The notes under the pieces: generated by a model
Database searches by the model: none
What the model saw: the letters and a program-made list of their open reading frames with translations, nothing else
Told to the model about the DNA's origin: nothing
Program-made: the position numbers and the translations under genes
Shown: one piece after another, positions 39,129 through 50,780 of the stretch
How the letters are laid out: each line of letters opens with the position of its first letter
How positions within the stretch are numbered: position 1 is the stretch's first letter
Source: Luteimicrobium album
Lineage (GTDB): Bacteria; Actinomycetota; Actinomycetes; Actinomycetales; Cellulomonadaceae
DNA: 64,000 bases
NCBI RefSeq assembly: GCF_030161555.1
Contig: NZ_BSUK01000001.1
Span: 4,030,001 to 4,094,000, forward strand
Direction of reading: 5' to 3'

Positions 39129-40762
39129 TCACGACGCCGCGATCGCCGCGGACGCGCGGCACGTCGACAGCGCCGCGAGCTCCTCCCCGACCGGGAGCCG
39201 CACGCGCTCGTCCGCGACGCTCGCGACCGCGTCCCGCAGCCGCGACCGGGCGACCCGCGCCCGACGGCGCGCCCCGAGCCCGGCGAGCCCGCGCGCGACG
39301 AGCGCGAGCAGCAGGCCCGCGACGACGCCCGCGACGAGCAGCCCCGTCGGCACCGGGATCCCGTGCCACGTGGGGGTGCCGGGGCGCGGGAGCTGCAGGT
39401 ACCCGAGGGCCGCGAGCACGCCGAGCCAGAGCAGACCGAGCACCGCGACCCCGAGCAGCACCCACTGCACGACGTCGACGGCGCGCCACCAGCGAGGAGG
39501 GCGGGCCGCGGACAGCCGCGTCGCGACGACCGCGCGGTCGAGCGCGTCGGGCAGGCTCGCGACGGCGTCGGCGGCCCGCTGGTCGACCGCGCGCGCCCAC
39601 GCCTCGGGCGCACCCTGCGTGACGGTCCGCACGAAGCCCCGGACGGCGACGCGCGCCTGGGCGGCGACCGCCGGCGCCTGCGACGGGAGCGACGAGCGCA
39701 CGAGGTCCGGGTCGCGGTCCGGGCCGTCGAGGCGCAGCCTCCGCAGCGGGTCGGGGCGCAGGCGACCGAGCCAGCGCGTCACGGGCCACCCCGTCGCGGC
39801 GCGCGCCCGCTTGAGCGCCGACGCCCGGACCGCGTCGACGACCGTGTCGACCCCCGCCGCGGCCTCGAGCGCACGGTGCAGCTCGGCCTGGGCGGTGCGC
39901 GACGCGCGGTCCGGCAGGTCGTCCCCGCACGCCGCGAGGACGTCGCGCGCGACCGCCCGGACGTCGGCCGTGCGGCGGGCGGTCGCGGCCTCGCGCCGTC
40001 GGACGGCGTCGGCCAGCAGCTCGCGCAGCTCGGCGAGACCGGCGCCGGTGCGCGCCGAGACCCCGAGCACCGGGACGTCGCCCAGGCCGTCCTCGCGCGC
40101 GAGCCGCCGGACGTCGGCGAGGCAGGCGGCGGCGTCGGCGGGCGCGAGCCGGTCGACCTGGTTGAGGACGAGCACCATGACGTCTGCATGGCCGGCGAGC
40201 GGGCGCAGGTACCGCTCGTGCAGCGCCGCGTCGGCGTACTTCTGCGGGTCGAGCACCCACACGAGCAGGTCGGCGCGCTCGACGAGGCGCTCGGCCCGCT
40301 CCCGGTGCTCGACCACGACCGAGTCGTGGTCCGGGAGGTCCAGGAGCACGAGGCCCTCGGGGGCGTCGGGCAGCCCGGGCGCCCCGACCGGGGACATGCT
40401 GGCGGGGTCGGCGGCCTCGTGCCGCTCGCGCACCCCGAGCCAGTCGAGCAGCGGGCCGGCTCCCCGCCCCGCACCCAGGCGGCCGCGTCGGACGTCGTGG
40501 GGCGCCGGACCCCGACGTCCTGGACGTCGCCGCCCGCGAGCGCGTTGAACAGCGACGACTTGCCCGCGCCGGTCGCGCCCGCGAGCGCGACCACGGTGTG
40601 CTCGCTCGACAGCGCCGCGCGCGCCCGGCTGCCGCCGAGCACCGCGTCGACCCGGGCGAGGAGATCGGGGTCCAGGCGCCCGGTTCCGGCCTGGCGCGCG
40701 GCCTCGAGCGCGCTCGCCCGCTGCGGCAGGCCCAGCGCGGCCCCGCGGCGACGCGGGCTCAC
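39129..40762 (-). CDS. Dynamin-like GTPase B1 (pair 1), frameshifted
   Basis: Restored length 544 residues. P-loop GATGAGKSSLFNAL, switch-like GVRRPTTSD, G3 LLDLPDHDSV, G4 NQVD, then VLGVSARTGAGL. Two hydrophobic helices near the C terminus (VVQWVLLGVAVLGLLWLG and GLLVAGVVAGLLLALVA) anchor it in the membrane. It is paralogous to the gene at 45300-46839. The start GTG at 40762 overlaps the stop of A1 (GTGA), so the two are made together. The frame breaks in GGG at 40453-40455. It resembles the B partner of actinobacterial dynamin pairs such as Streptomyces DynA/DynB, which remodel septal membranes; that role is inferred. Confidence 0.82.
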
Positions 40763-42693
40763 GTCCGGCCGCCCCGCAGGACGCGGCGCCAGAACCCGCC
40801 GCGGCCCCGCTCCCTCGAGCCCCCGGCCTCGTCCCCGGCAGCGCCGCCGCGCGGCTCCTCCTCGGGGAGGTCCGCGCCGCGCAGCCCGCCGACGACGGCA
40901 CGCGGCGCCGCACCGGCCTCCGGTTCCACATCCGTCGCTCGCGCCGTGCGCTCGTCCCGGGCCGCGCGCTCGACGTCGTCCGCGGCCGTGCGCAGACCCG
41001 GCCCGGCGTCGTCGGCGGCACCCAGGGCGTCGAGGACGGCCAGGTAGCGGTCCGCCTCGGCCGCGAGGACCGCACGGACGCGGGCCTCGAGCGCGTCCCG
41101 CGCGGCGCGGGTGAGCTGCCGGACGGCCTCGTCGCCGAACACGGCCGACAGCACCGCCTGGGAGGCCGCGGCCGTGCCGCCCGCGATCCCCAGCTCGGCA
41201 CCCGTGAGGCCGGCGGTCGACGCGAAGACCAGGACCATGAGGACCGCGCCCACGCCGTTGATACCGAGCGACAGGGCTCGCGCGGTCCCGCGCTTCGCGG
41301 CGCCCCGGTCGCGGACGAGCGCGAGCACGTCCTCCTGCCACGCCCGCACCTCGGCCGCCGTCCGCTCGCGCAGGGCGCCGTGCGCGGTCGGCGGGACGGC
41401 GCCGTCCGGTCCCGAGACGAGCGCGCGCCCGGCGGACGTGCCGCGCCAGGCCGCGGCGGCGCGCTGGTCCGCGGTCTCCGCGGCGTCGAGCACGAGGCCC
41501 TCGAGGCTCGAGCCGATCGCCCGCTCGAGCCGCGGGACCGCCTCGGACCTGCCCCGGAAGAACGCGGCGACCCGGTCGCGCGCCCGGCCCACCGCCCGCT
41601 GGAAGCCCGCGAACAGCTCGTTCCCGCCGACGAGCTCCTGCCAGCGGCCCAGGACCTCGCCGCGCAGCAGGCTGCCGTCCGCGGTCGCCTCGACGAGGCC
41701 CCGCGCGGCGTCCTCGTAGGGGCGGTCGACCGCGCGGCGCAGCTCCGCGTCCGCGGCCGTCTGCGCGGACGCCGGCTGGGCGAGCCCGCGCAGCCGCCGG
41801 ACGAGGTCGTCGACGACGCCGTCGCGCGTCGCGTCGACGACGCCGCGGCGCGCGCCCTCGTCCGCCGCGAGGCGGGTCAGCCATCGCGCCAGGGGCGCGA
41901 CGACCCGCTCGGGCAGGAGACCGTCCTCGTCCGGCGCCGTCTCGGGGACCAGGAAGATGCGCGCGGCGCCGAGCCCCTCGGCCTCGGCGAGGCGGGCGAG
42001 GTCGGCCTCCACGGCCTCGGCACCCGGGTCGACGCGGTCGAGCACCAGCGCGACCTGCGCCCGACGGCGCCCCGCGGCCGCGAGCAGGTCCCAGGGCACC
42101 GCGTCGGCGTACCGGGCGGCGGTGGTGACGAACACCCACAGGTCGGCCGCCGCGAGGAGCTGGTGCGCGAGCTCGCGGTTCTCGGTCGCGACCGAGTCGA
42201 CGTCGGGGGCGTCGACGAGCGCGAGGCCGCGCGGCACGCGGTCGCTCGCGACCAGGCGCAGCGCGCGGGGTCCCGGGTCCGACGGCGCAGCGACGGGGCT
42301 CCCGGGCCGGTCGACCCGCACGCGGGACAGCCCCGGCAGCACGCGGTCCGACGTGAACCACGCCGCGTCGAGGGGGTGGTGGACGAGCACGGGGGCGCGC
42401 GTCGTCGGGCGCAGGACGCCGGGCGCGCTCACGACCTGGCCCACGAGCGCGTTGACGAGCGTCGACTTGCCCGCACCCGTCGACCCGCCGACGACCGCGA
42501 GCAGCGGCGCGTCGCGCGACCGGAGCCGCGGCAGCAGGTAGTCGTCGAGCTGGCCGAGGAGCTCGCTCCGGGTGGCCCGGGCGTCCGCCGCGTCGTCGGT
42601 GGCGAGCGGGAACGAGGCCGCGTCGAGCACCTCTCGCGCGGCCGTGACGGCCGCGGCGAGACGCGCCTCGGCGCCTGCGTCGTCGCTGCTCAT
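40759..42693 (-). CDS. Dynamin-like GTPase A1 (pair 1)
   Basis: A 644-residue dynamin-family GTPase. After a short helix, LGQLDDYLLPRLRS precedes the P-loop GGSTGAGKSTLVNAL; further motifs are GVLRPTTRAPV, LALVDAPDVDSV (G3) and LVLDRVDP (G4). A long helical region follows, with one hydrophobic stretch (GINGVGAVLMVLVFASTAGL) around residues 490-530 and an Arg/Gly-rich tail. It shares the same order of motifs with the gene at 46836-48596 and is therefore the A member of the first of two pairs. ATG at 42693, downstream of ettA and its terminator. Confidence 0.85.
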   Translation of the reverse strand: MSSDDAGAEARLAAAVTAAREVLDAASFPLATDDAADARATRSELLGQLDDYLLPRLRSRDAPLLAVVGGSTGAGKSTLVNALVGQVVSAPGVLRPTTRAPVLVHHPLDAAWFTSDRVLPGLSRVRVDRPGSPVAAPSDPGPRALRLVASDRVPRGLALVDAPDVDSVATENRELAHQLLAAADLWVFVTTAARYADAVPWDLLAAAGRRRAQVALVLDRVDPGAEAVEADLARLAEAEGLGAARIFLVPETAPDEDGLLPERVVAPLARWLTRLAADEGARRGVVDATRDGVVDDLVRRLRGLAQPASAQTAADAELRRAVDRPYEDAARGLVEATADGSLLRGEVLGRWQELVGGNELFAGFQRAVGRARDRVAAFFRGRSEAVPRLERAIGSSLEGLVLDAAETADQRAAAAWRGTSAGRALVSGPDGAVPPTAHGALRERTAAEVRAWQEDVLALVRDRGAAKRGTARALSLGINGVGAVLMVLVFASTAGLTGAELGIAGGTAAASQAVLSAVFGDEAVRQLTRAARDALEARVRAVLAAEADRYLAVLDALGAADDAGPGLRTAADDVERAARDERTARATDVEPEAGAAPRAVVGGLRGADLPEEEPRGGAAGDEAGGSRERGRGGFWRRVLRGGRT

Positions 42694-42733
42694 GCCGCCA
42701 GTCTGCCCGAGGCGGCCGTCCCCCGCCCGGGTG

Positions 42734-42777
42734 CACGAGAGCCCCGGCCCGGACGGATCCGGGTCGGGCCTCTCGTG
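42734..42777 (-). terminator. Terminator of ettA
   Basis: 20-bp stem with one mismatch and one G-U pair (42734-42753 with 42758-42777), loop CGGA, 13 nt after the ettA stop and before the A1 GTPase gene. Confidence 0.8.
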
Positions 42778-42789
42778 GGCTCGCCTGCG

Positions 42790-44472
<1,683 letters not shown>

Positions 44473-44636
44473 CGGATGTGTTCCGCCTGTCACGATCGTT
44501 CGGGAGGACGAGGGGCGCCGCCCGCCGCGGCACCGGGACGGCTCCTGGGAGCCTGCCCGGCGCGGGCCGGGCGCCCGCGACCCACCAGCCTACGCGGTCG
44601 GGGCGCCGCGCCGCGCTCCACGCCTGCCACCAGGTG

Positions 44637-45209
44637 CTACGCGCTCGCCCCGAGCGGCTCGAGCTCCTCGTCGCCCGCTCCGGCACGGCCCGCCTCGTTC
44701 GTGTGCTCGCCCGTCGCCTCGAGGTCGTCCGCGAGCGCCGGCAGGCCCGCCGCCCAGGGGTCGTCCGCGAGCGGCGGCTCGGCCTGCGCGGCGTCGGCCG
44801 GCCCCTCGGCCGCTGAGGCGGTCCGGTCGCGCTCGTCCGGCGCGGCCCGGTGGATGGTCCGCGCGAACCGCGCCTGCCCGCGCGACAGGTCGTGGCCGAC
44901 GGCGCGCGCCTCGAGCACGAGGGAGGTCCGCGGCCCGTCGGGGCTGATCCACTCGTCCACGCCGAGCACGCCCGTCGCGATCACGGGCTCGCCCTTGCGC
45001 AGCGACTCCGCCACGTTGCGGGCCATGTCGCGCCACGACTTGACCGTGAACCAGAGGGTCTGCCCGTCGACCCACTCGCCCTTGGTCCGGTCGAAGAACC
45101 GTCGCGTCGTCGCCATCCGGAACGTCGTGAAGGACGTGCCGGTCGCGGACACGAACTGGCGCGGGTCGTCGCCCACGAATCCGGTCAGGGTCGTCAGGGC
45201 CTCGCTCAT
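44637..45209 (-). CDS. ssb: Single-stranded DNA-binding protein, SsbB-like
   Basis: A 190-residue SSB with one OB fold (TLTGFVGDDPRQFVSATGTS, TVKSWRDMARNVAESLRKGEPV, VLGVDEWISPDGPRTSL). The C-terminal part is Ala/Glu-rich and ends EELEPLGASA, without the acidic DDDxPF tip through which housekeeping SSB recruits repair and replication proteins. This is the feature of the second actinobacterial SSB (SsbB of Streptomyces, linked to chromosome segregation). It lies between the second dynamin pair and ettA. Confidence 0.9.
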   Translation of the reverse strand: MSEALTTLTGFVGDDPRQFVSATGTSFTTFRMATTRRFFDRTKGEWVDGQTLWFTVKSWRDMARNVAESLRKGEPVIATGVLGVDEWISPDGPRTSLVLEARAVGHDLSRGQARFARTIHRAAPDERDRTASAAEGPADAAQAEPPLADDPWAAGLPALADDLEATGEHTNEAGRAGAGDEELEPLGASA

Positions 45210-45299
45210 CGCTGTCTCCTCGGGTCGTGGGGCGGCCCGTCGCCGGCCCCGTCCCGCACAGCGTGCCGCCCGGTGCCGTCCCCGCGGCGGGCCGCGACC

Positions 45300-46839
45300 T
45301 CAGGGTGTGGACGACTCGGCCTCGACGGCGACTGTGGGTAGTCCTCGCGCCGCGGTGAGCGGGGCTCCGCGCGGGGCGTCCTGCGCGAGTCCGGCGAGCC
45401 GGCGCACCTCGTCGCGCTGCCCGAGGATGCGCTCCGTCGGTGCGAGCAGCCCACCCCGCACGACCCGCTCGAGCGCCATCCGTCCCGACCGCACGACGGC
45501 CTCGCGGCGCCGTCGGGCGAGGGTGCGGCGGGTGCGCAGCGCCACGAGGAGCAGGGCGAGCGCGACGACCACCGCCGCGACCGCGACGATGGCGAGCACC
45601 TCGCCGAAGGGCTCGCCGACGTGGATCACGTGCAGGCTCGCGAGGACCGCGATCACACCGGCGACGAGCGCCACGACGAGCAGGACGAGCGCCGTGCGAC
45701 GCAGCGGCCGCGCGGACGACGGCCCCCGTGTGTCGAGCGGGATCGTCTCGAGCTCGCGCCGGCACGCGAGGACGATCTCGCTCGGCGTCGCGAGCCCGGA
45801 CGCGAGCGCGTCGGCCCACCCGCGTCGCAGCCCCTTGCCGGCCCGGGCGAGCCAGCGCGACCGGGAGCCGGCGACGGCGTCGGTCTGGATCTCCCCGAAC
45901 TCCGGACGGCCGTAGCCGCGGCGGATCACGCTCTGCACCTGCGCGCCGACCCCTCGAGCCCGACGGCCTGCACCAGCGCGCCGACCTCCTCGTGCAGCGC
46001 GGCGTCCGCGTCCCACGGGGCGCCGGGCGGCGTCGAGTCGAGCAGGACACGGCTGGCACGGTCCAGCTCGGCCGCCGCCCGTCCCGCGGCCACGGAGCGG
46101 CGGGCGACCGCCTGCTCGAGCACGTCGCGTAGGTCGCCCACGCCCTCGCCCGTGCGCGCCGAGACGCCCAGCACCGGGACGTCGTGCAGGCCGTCCTCGA
46201 CGAGCAGCCGTTCCACGTCGGCGAGCAGCGACTCGCGCCGCCCCTCGGGGATGGTGTCGACCTGATTCACCACGACGACCATGGACGCCTCCATGCCCAC
46301 GGACTCGCGCAGGTAGCCGGAGTGCAGGGCGTCGTCGGCGTACTTCTGCGGGTCGACGACCCACACGAGCAGGTCCACGAGCGGCAGGACCCGGTCGACG
46401 ACCTGCCGGTGGGCGGGCTGGATCGAGTCGTGGTCGGGCAGGTCCAGCAGGACCAGCCCCCGCAGCCCCTCCTCGGCGTCGCCGTCGAGCAGCGACTCGC
46501 GCGTGATCCGGCGCTCCCGGCTCACGCCGACCCAGTCGAGCAGCGGCTCGGCGTCGTCGCTCCACGAGCACGCGGTCACCTCGGCCGTCGTCGGACGCCG
46601 GACCCCGACGTCCGCGAACGTGAGCCGCGAGATCGCGTTGAACAGGCTCGACTTGCCCGAGCCGGTCCCCCGGCGAGCGCCACGACCGTGTGGTCGACGC
46701 CGAGCGCGAGCCGCTCGCGCACCGACCCGACCGCGGTCTCGACGTCGGACACCACGTCGGGGCCGACCCGGTCGTGCGCGATCCGCAGCGCGTTCTCGAG
46801 GTCGTCGGTGCGCGCGCGCAGGCGGGCGTCGTCGGTCAT
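45300..46839 (-). CDS. Dynamin-like GTPase B2 (pair 2), two frameshifts
   Basis: Restored length 513 residues. P-loop GGTGSGKSSLFNAIS, VGVRRPTTAEV, G3 LLDLPDHDSI, G4 NQVD, VLGVSARTGEGV, and two C-terminal hydrophobic helices (TALVLLVVALVAGVIAVLA and VLAIVAVAAVVVALALLLVA). The match to B1 runs over the entire GTPase domain, including LLVWVxDPQKYADxALH. Frames break in the run of five C at 46667-46671, inside the P-loop, and in four C at 45950-45953. ATG at 46839 after GAAGGAG overlaps the stop of A2 (ATGA). Confidence 0.82.
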
Positions 46840-48596
46840 GCCGCTCCTTCCGTCCCGTGCGTGGGTGCCGCAGCCGTGCGGCCCGTTCCCCGTCCGACGG
46901 CGGCCGGGCCGGACGGCGTCCGAGCACCGCCTCCCCGCATGGCGCGGGCGTGGCGGGTCTGCCGCACGAGCTCGGCGCGGCGCAGGCGCAGACCCGACGC
47001 CGCGTCGTCGGCGAACGGGGAGCCGTCGACGCGGGCGAGGACGCCCTCCGCGATCGCGCCGGGGACCGCCGCCACCCGGTCGGCGAGCGAGCCCCGGAGC
47101 CGCTCCACGATCGTGCCGGCGTCGTCGCCGACGACCCGCGCGGCCGCGCGCGCCGCGTCGTCGAGGCCCGCAGCCCCGAGCAGCAGGAGCGCCCCGAGGC
47201 CGCGGTCGCCGTAGGCCTGCCGGGCGGCCGTGGCCCGGGTGCCCGTGAGCTCCCGGACGGCGGACGTCGCCTCGTCCTCCCACGCGCTCGCCGCCGCGCG
47301 GGCCCGAGACGGACGATCGAGCGCGCCCTCGCTGACGAGAGGTGCGACGTCCGAGCCGCCCTCGGGGGCGCCGTCCCCGGTGAGTGCCGCCTGCAGGGCG
47401 GCGTCGGCCGCGTCGGCCGTGCTCTCCCACGTGTGCCCGACGGACGCCAGCAGGTCGGCGAGGACCGGCTCGATCGCCGCCTCGCGCTTGCGTCCGGCCC
47501 GCTTCGAGGAGCGGGCGACGCCGTCCTTCACCTTGACGGCGTCGACCCGCGCGTGCGCGAGCTGCGCCCAGCCCGACGCCACCGACCCGTGCGCGACGCC
47601 GCCCGCGAGGACGCCGCGCCGCGCGGCGGCCGCCACGTCGGGCAGGGCCGCGCGGACCGCCGACCGGATCTCGGCGCCGGCCGCGACCTGCGCCTCGACC
47701 GCCTCCGCGAGCCGTGCCACCCAGGCGGGCAGCGCGTCGAGCGAGCCCTGGAGCGTACGCACCACCACGGACCGCGAGCGCTCCCGGCCCGCGAGCAGCG
47801 TGAGCCAGCGCCGCACGGGCGCCACCACGGGGTCGTCGAGCAGGCCCTCGTGGGGTCCCAGGTCCGGTACGACGAACAGCGGCGTCGACTCCATCCCGTG
47901 CTCGCGCAGCCGCGCCATGAGGTCCGCGCGGATCGTCGGGAGGGTGTCGCGCGGCACCCGGTTGAGGACCATCGCGACGCTCGCGCCGCGCTCCGTGGCG
48001 AGCTCGAGCGTCTGCCAGGGCAGCGCGTCGCCGTACCGGGCCGCCGTCGTGACGAACAGCCACAGGTCGGCACCCTCGAGCAGCAGCCGGGCGGTGTCGC
48101 GGTTCGACTCCTCCAAGGAGTCGAGGTCGGGTGCGTCGAGCAGAGCGATCCCCCGGGGCACCGCCTCGCTCGCCACGACACGCGACTGCGTCGTGACCGG
48201 TGCCTCCGCGGGCACCACGTCCGCGTCCGCCGGGTGGTGCGCGTACACGGGCTCGCGCGTCGTGGGACGCAGGACGCCCGCCGGCGAGACCTCGGCCCCC
48301 AGCACCGAGTTGTACAGCGTCGACTTGCCCGCACCCGTCGAGCCCGCCACCACGACGACCGCCGGCGCGCTCAGCTCCTTGAGCCGCGGCAGCAGGTGCT
48401 GGTCGAGCTGGCCGAGCAGGCGCTCGCGGGAGCCGAGGGCGTCGGCGCGTCCGGGCAGGTCGAGCGGCAGACGCACCGCTGCCACGTCGCGGCGCAGGTC
48501 GCGCACGACGTCGTAGAGGGTGGGCGTGAACGCCTCGGCGGCCTCCGGCGCGCCTCGGTCGGCGCCTGACGGTGGTCGCTGGGTCACGTCCATCAT
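46836..48596 (-). CDS. Dynamin-like GTPase A2 (pair 2)
   Basis: A 586-residue dynamin-family GTPase. LGQLDQHLLPRLKE precedes the P-loop AGSTGAGKSTLYNS; GVLRPTTREPVYAHHP, LLDAPDLDSLEESNRDTARL (G3 region) and VLNRV (G4 position) follow, then LWLFVTTAARYGDALPW, which is almost identical to A1. No strong transmembrane helix is seen, only a mildly hydrophobic stretch near residue 470. It starts the run A2-B2-ssb-ettA-A1-B1. Double ATG at 48593-48596. Confidence 0.85.
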   Translation of the reverse strand: MMDVTQRPPSGADRGAPEAAEAFTPTLYDVVRDLRRDVAAVRLPLDLPGRADALGSRERLLGQLDQHLLPRLKELSAPAVVVVAGSTGAGKSTLYNSVLGAEVSPAGVLRPTTREPVYAHHPADADVVPAEAPVTTQSRVVASEAVPRGIALLDAPDLDSLEESNRDTARLLLEGADLWLFVTTAARYGDALPWQTLELATERGASVAMVLNRVPRDTLPTIRADLMARLREHGMESTPLFVVPDLGPHEGLLDDPVVAPVRRWLTLLAGRERSRSVVVRTLQGSLDALPAWVARLAEAVEAQVAAGAEIRSAVRAALPDVAAAARRGVLAGGVAHGSVASGWAQLAHARVDAVKVKDGVARSSKRAGRKREAAIEPVLADLLASVGHTWESTADAADAALQAALTGDGAPEGGSDVAPLVSEGALDRPSRARAAASAWEDEATSAVRELTGTRATAARQAYGDRGLGALLLLGAAGLDDAARAAARVVGDDAGTIVERLRGSLADRVAAVPGAIAEGVLARVDGSPFADDAASGLRLRRAELVRQTRHARAMRGGGARTPSGPAAVGRGTGRTAAAPTHGTEGAA

Positions 48597-48666
48597 CTTT
48601 GCTGCTCACCGCGCCAGCGCAAACCGCGCCGCGCCGGAGCGCGGCGGGTGACTACGATGGGCGCGC

Positions 48667-48742
<76 letters not shown>

Positions 48743-48751
48743 GCCACGGCG

Positions 48752-49182
48752 TCAACGCCCCTCCACGGGCCCGAGCGCGGGCTTGAGGTCGAGCACCGGT
48801 GTCCCGTCGACGGCTTCCAGATGATCGACCCGGACGCGCACGCCCTCGACCGCGAGGACGCGCGCCGTGTGCAGCCCGATCGGGTTGGGTCGGTCCGCGG
48901 AGCGGGTCGCGAACACACCGAGGACCGGGCGAGCGAGGTCTCCCCGCGGGTGCACCGCCAGCGTCGACCGGTCCGCCCGGTCCAGCCAGGTGACGACGAC
49001 GACGGCGTCCCCGCCTCGAGCCCAGCGACCGCCGGGGCCGGCGCGGGGTCGAGCTCGAGCCACGCGGGCGGCGCACCCTCGTCGGGCTGGCGGGGCGCGT
49101 CGTCGAGCCGGGTGAGGTCGGAGGAGACCCGCCCGAGGACGGTCAGCTCGACGGTCGCGGGCCGTGCCGGGTCGTCGTGCAT
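48752..49182 (-). CDS. TrmO/TsaA-like tRNA methyltransferase, frameshifted
   Basis: Related to TrmO (YaeB), which adds the N6-methyl group of m6t6A37 in tRNA, using SAM in a small beta-barrel. The family signature is VFATRSADRPNPIGLHTARV. The frame breaks in the run of four C at 49009-49012 (AGLEAG to DAVVVVTWLDRADR); restored length is 143 residues, shorter than E. coli TrmO because the C-terminal domain is absent, as in many bacterial members. ATG at 49182. Confidence 0.82.
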
Positions 49183-49230
49183 GGCCTCAGCGTACGAAGG
49201 GGGCACGGTCGGGGCCAGGCGTCACAGTTT

Positions 49231-49258
49231 TGTCGGAGTCCGACAGCGTGTTGTCGGA
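49231..49258 (+). promoter_or_regulatory. Palindrome upstream of bioY
   Basis: TGTCGGA-G-TCCGACA (49231-49245) is a perfect 7-1-7 palindrome, and a third half-site TGTCGGA lies at 49252-49258. It is 109 bp before the bioY start. A repressor operator for the biotin transporter is likely, but the sequence does not match the BioQ site as I remember it. Confidence 0.5.
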
Positions 49259-49366
49259 TGCCTCCAACGACCGGGCCCGAACTCGCGCGCGAACTGCGCT
49301 CCCCCGCGGCCGCCCATGCGGGACAGTTGTCGACGACGCACCAACCGACCGCGACCCAGGAGACCC

Positions 49367-50001
49367 ATGAGCGCCACCGAGCCCGTCACGACCACGGACG
49401 TCACGACCGAGCCCGCGCCCCCGCCGCAGCCCGCCGGTTCGCCGTCACCGCACCCGACGCAGCCCGCATCGCCTCGTTCGCGGCCCTGATCTGCGTGCTC
49501 GCGCTGACCCCGGCGATCTCGGTCGGCTCGGCCCTCGCGCCGATCACCCTGCAGACGCTCGGCGTGATGCTCGCCGGCGCGCTCCTCGGCTGGTGGCGCG
49601 GCGCGCTGGCCGCCGTGACCTACCTCCTGCTCGCGCTCGCCGGCCTCCCCGTGCTGGCGGGCGGCACGGGCGGCGTCGAGCCGTTCGTGGGTCCGAGCGC
49701 CGGCTACCTGTACGGGTTCGTGCTCGGTGCGGCGGCGACGGGCTGGCTCGTCGACCGGATCCGCGGCCGCGTCACCGCGCCGAAGGTGTTCGGCGCCGCG
49801 ATCGTCGGCGGCGTGGCCGTGATCTACGCGATCGGCATCCCCGTCTCGGCGGCCGTCGCCGGGATCCCGCTGTGGACCGCGATCACAGGGTCGTGGGTCT
49901 TCCTGCCGGGCGACCTCATCAAGGCGGTCCTCACCGCGCTCGTCGTGGCCGCCGTCGTCCGCGCCTACCCGCCGGCCGGGCCGGCAGCCCGCCGCCGGTG
50001 A
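49367..50001 (+). CDS. bioY: Biotin ECF transporter S component BioY, frameshifted
   Basis: Membrane protein that binds biotin and works with BioM and BioN. Restored length 211 residues, with about six hydrophobic helices; family motifs include ITLQTLGVMLAGALLG, YLLLALAGLPVLAGG and PSAGYLYGF. The frame breaks in the run of five C at 49418-49422, in the Pro-rich N-terminal tail. ATG at 49367 with CAGGAG upstream. Its stop overlaps the bioM start (GTGA). Confidence 0.92.
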
Positions 50002-50780
50002 GCCTCCTCCGACGCACGAACGTCGTGCCCGACGCCGGTACCGGCGCCGGCGCCGGGCACGACGGTGCGCCCGGCGCCGCCGTCCCGTTGACCGTCCGCC
50101 TCGACGACGTCCACGTCCGGCTCGGCGAGCGCGACGTGCTGCGCGGGATCGACCTCGAGCTCGCCGAGCACCGGGTCGGCGTCGTCGGCGCGAACGGCTC
50201 GGGCAAGTCGACGCTCGCCCGACTCCTCAACGGGCTCGTCGTCCCGACGCGCGGTCAGGTGGCCGTCGGCGGGCTCGACACCCGGACGCAGGGTGCGGCG
50301 GTGCGCCGCCTCGTCGGGTTCGTGTTCACCGACCCGGACGCGCAGATCGTCATGCCGACCGTCGCCGAGGACGTCGCCTACTCCCTGCGCCCCCGACGGG
50401 GCGAACCCGGCCTCCCCGAGGCCGAGCGGGCCGCCGTCGTGCACGCCGCCCTCGTCGAGCGTGGTCTCGCCGGCCACGCCGACCACCCCGCCCACCTCCT
50501 CTCCGGCGGCCAGAAGCAGCTCCTCGCGATCACGTCGGTCCTCGTCACCCGGCCGCGCCTGCTCGTGGCCGACGAGCCGACCACGCTCCTCGACCTGCGC
50601 AACGCCCGCGCGATCGGGCGGCTCCTCGGCTCCGTCGAGCAGCAGGTCGTCGTCGTCACCCACGACCTCGACGTCCTCGACGGCTACGACCGCGTCCTCG
50701 TGGTCGACGACGGCCGCGTCGTCGCCGACGACGAGCCCGCCCCCGCGCTCGCCTTCTACCGCCGGCTCATGGGGGCGTGA
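49998..50780 (+). CDS. bioM: Biotin ECF transporter ATPase BioM
   Basis: ABC ATPase (EcfA type) that powers biotin uptake, about 260 residues. Walker A GANGSGKST, signature LSGGQKQLLAI, Walker B LLVADEPTTLLD, H-loop VVVTHDLDVL. Overlaps bioY by 4 nt and bioN by one base (TGATG). Confidence 0.93.
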   Translation: MSLLRRTNVVPDAGTGAGAGHDGAPGAAVPLTVRLDDVHVRLGERDVLRGIDLELAEHRVGVVGANGSGKSTLARLLNGLVVPTRGQVAVGGLDTRTQGAAVRRLVGFVFTDPDAQIVMPTVAEDVAYSLRPRRGEPGLPEAERAAVVHAALVERGLAGHADHPAHLLSGGQKQLLAITSVLVTRPRLLVADEPTTLLDLRNARAIGRLLGSVEQQVVVVTHDLDVLDGYDRVLVVDDGRVVADDEPAPALAFYRRLMGA

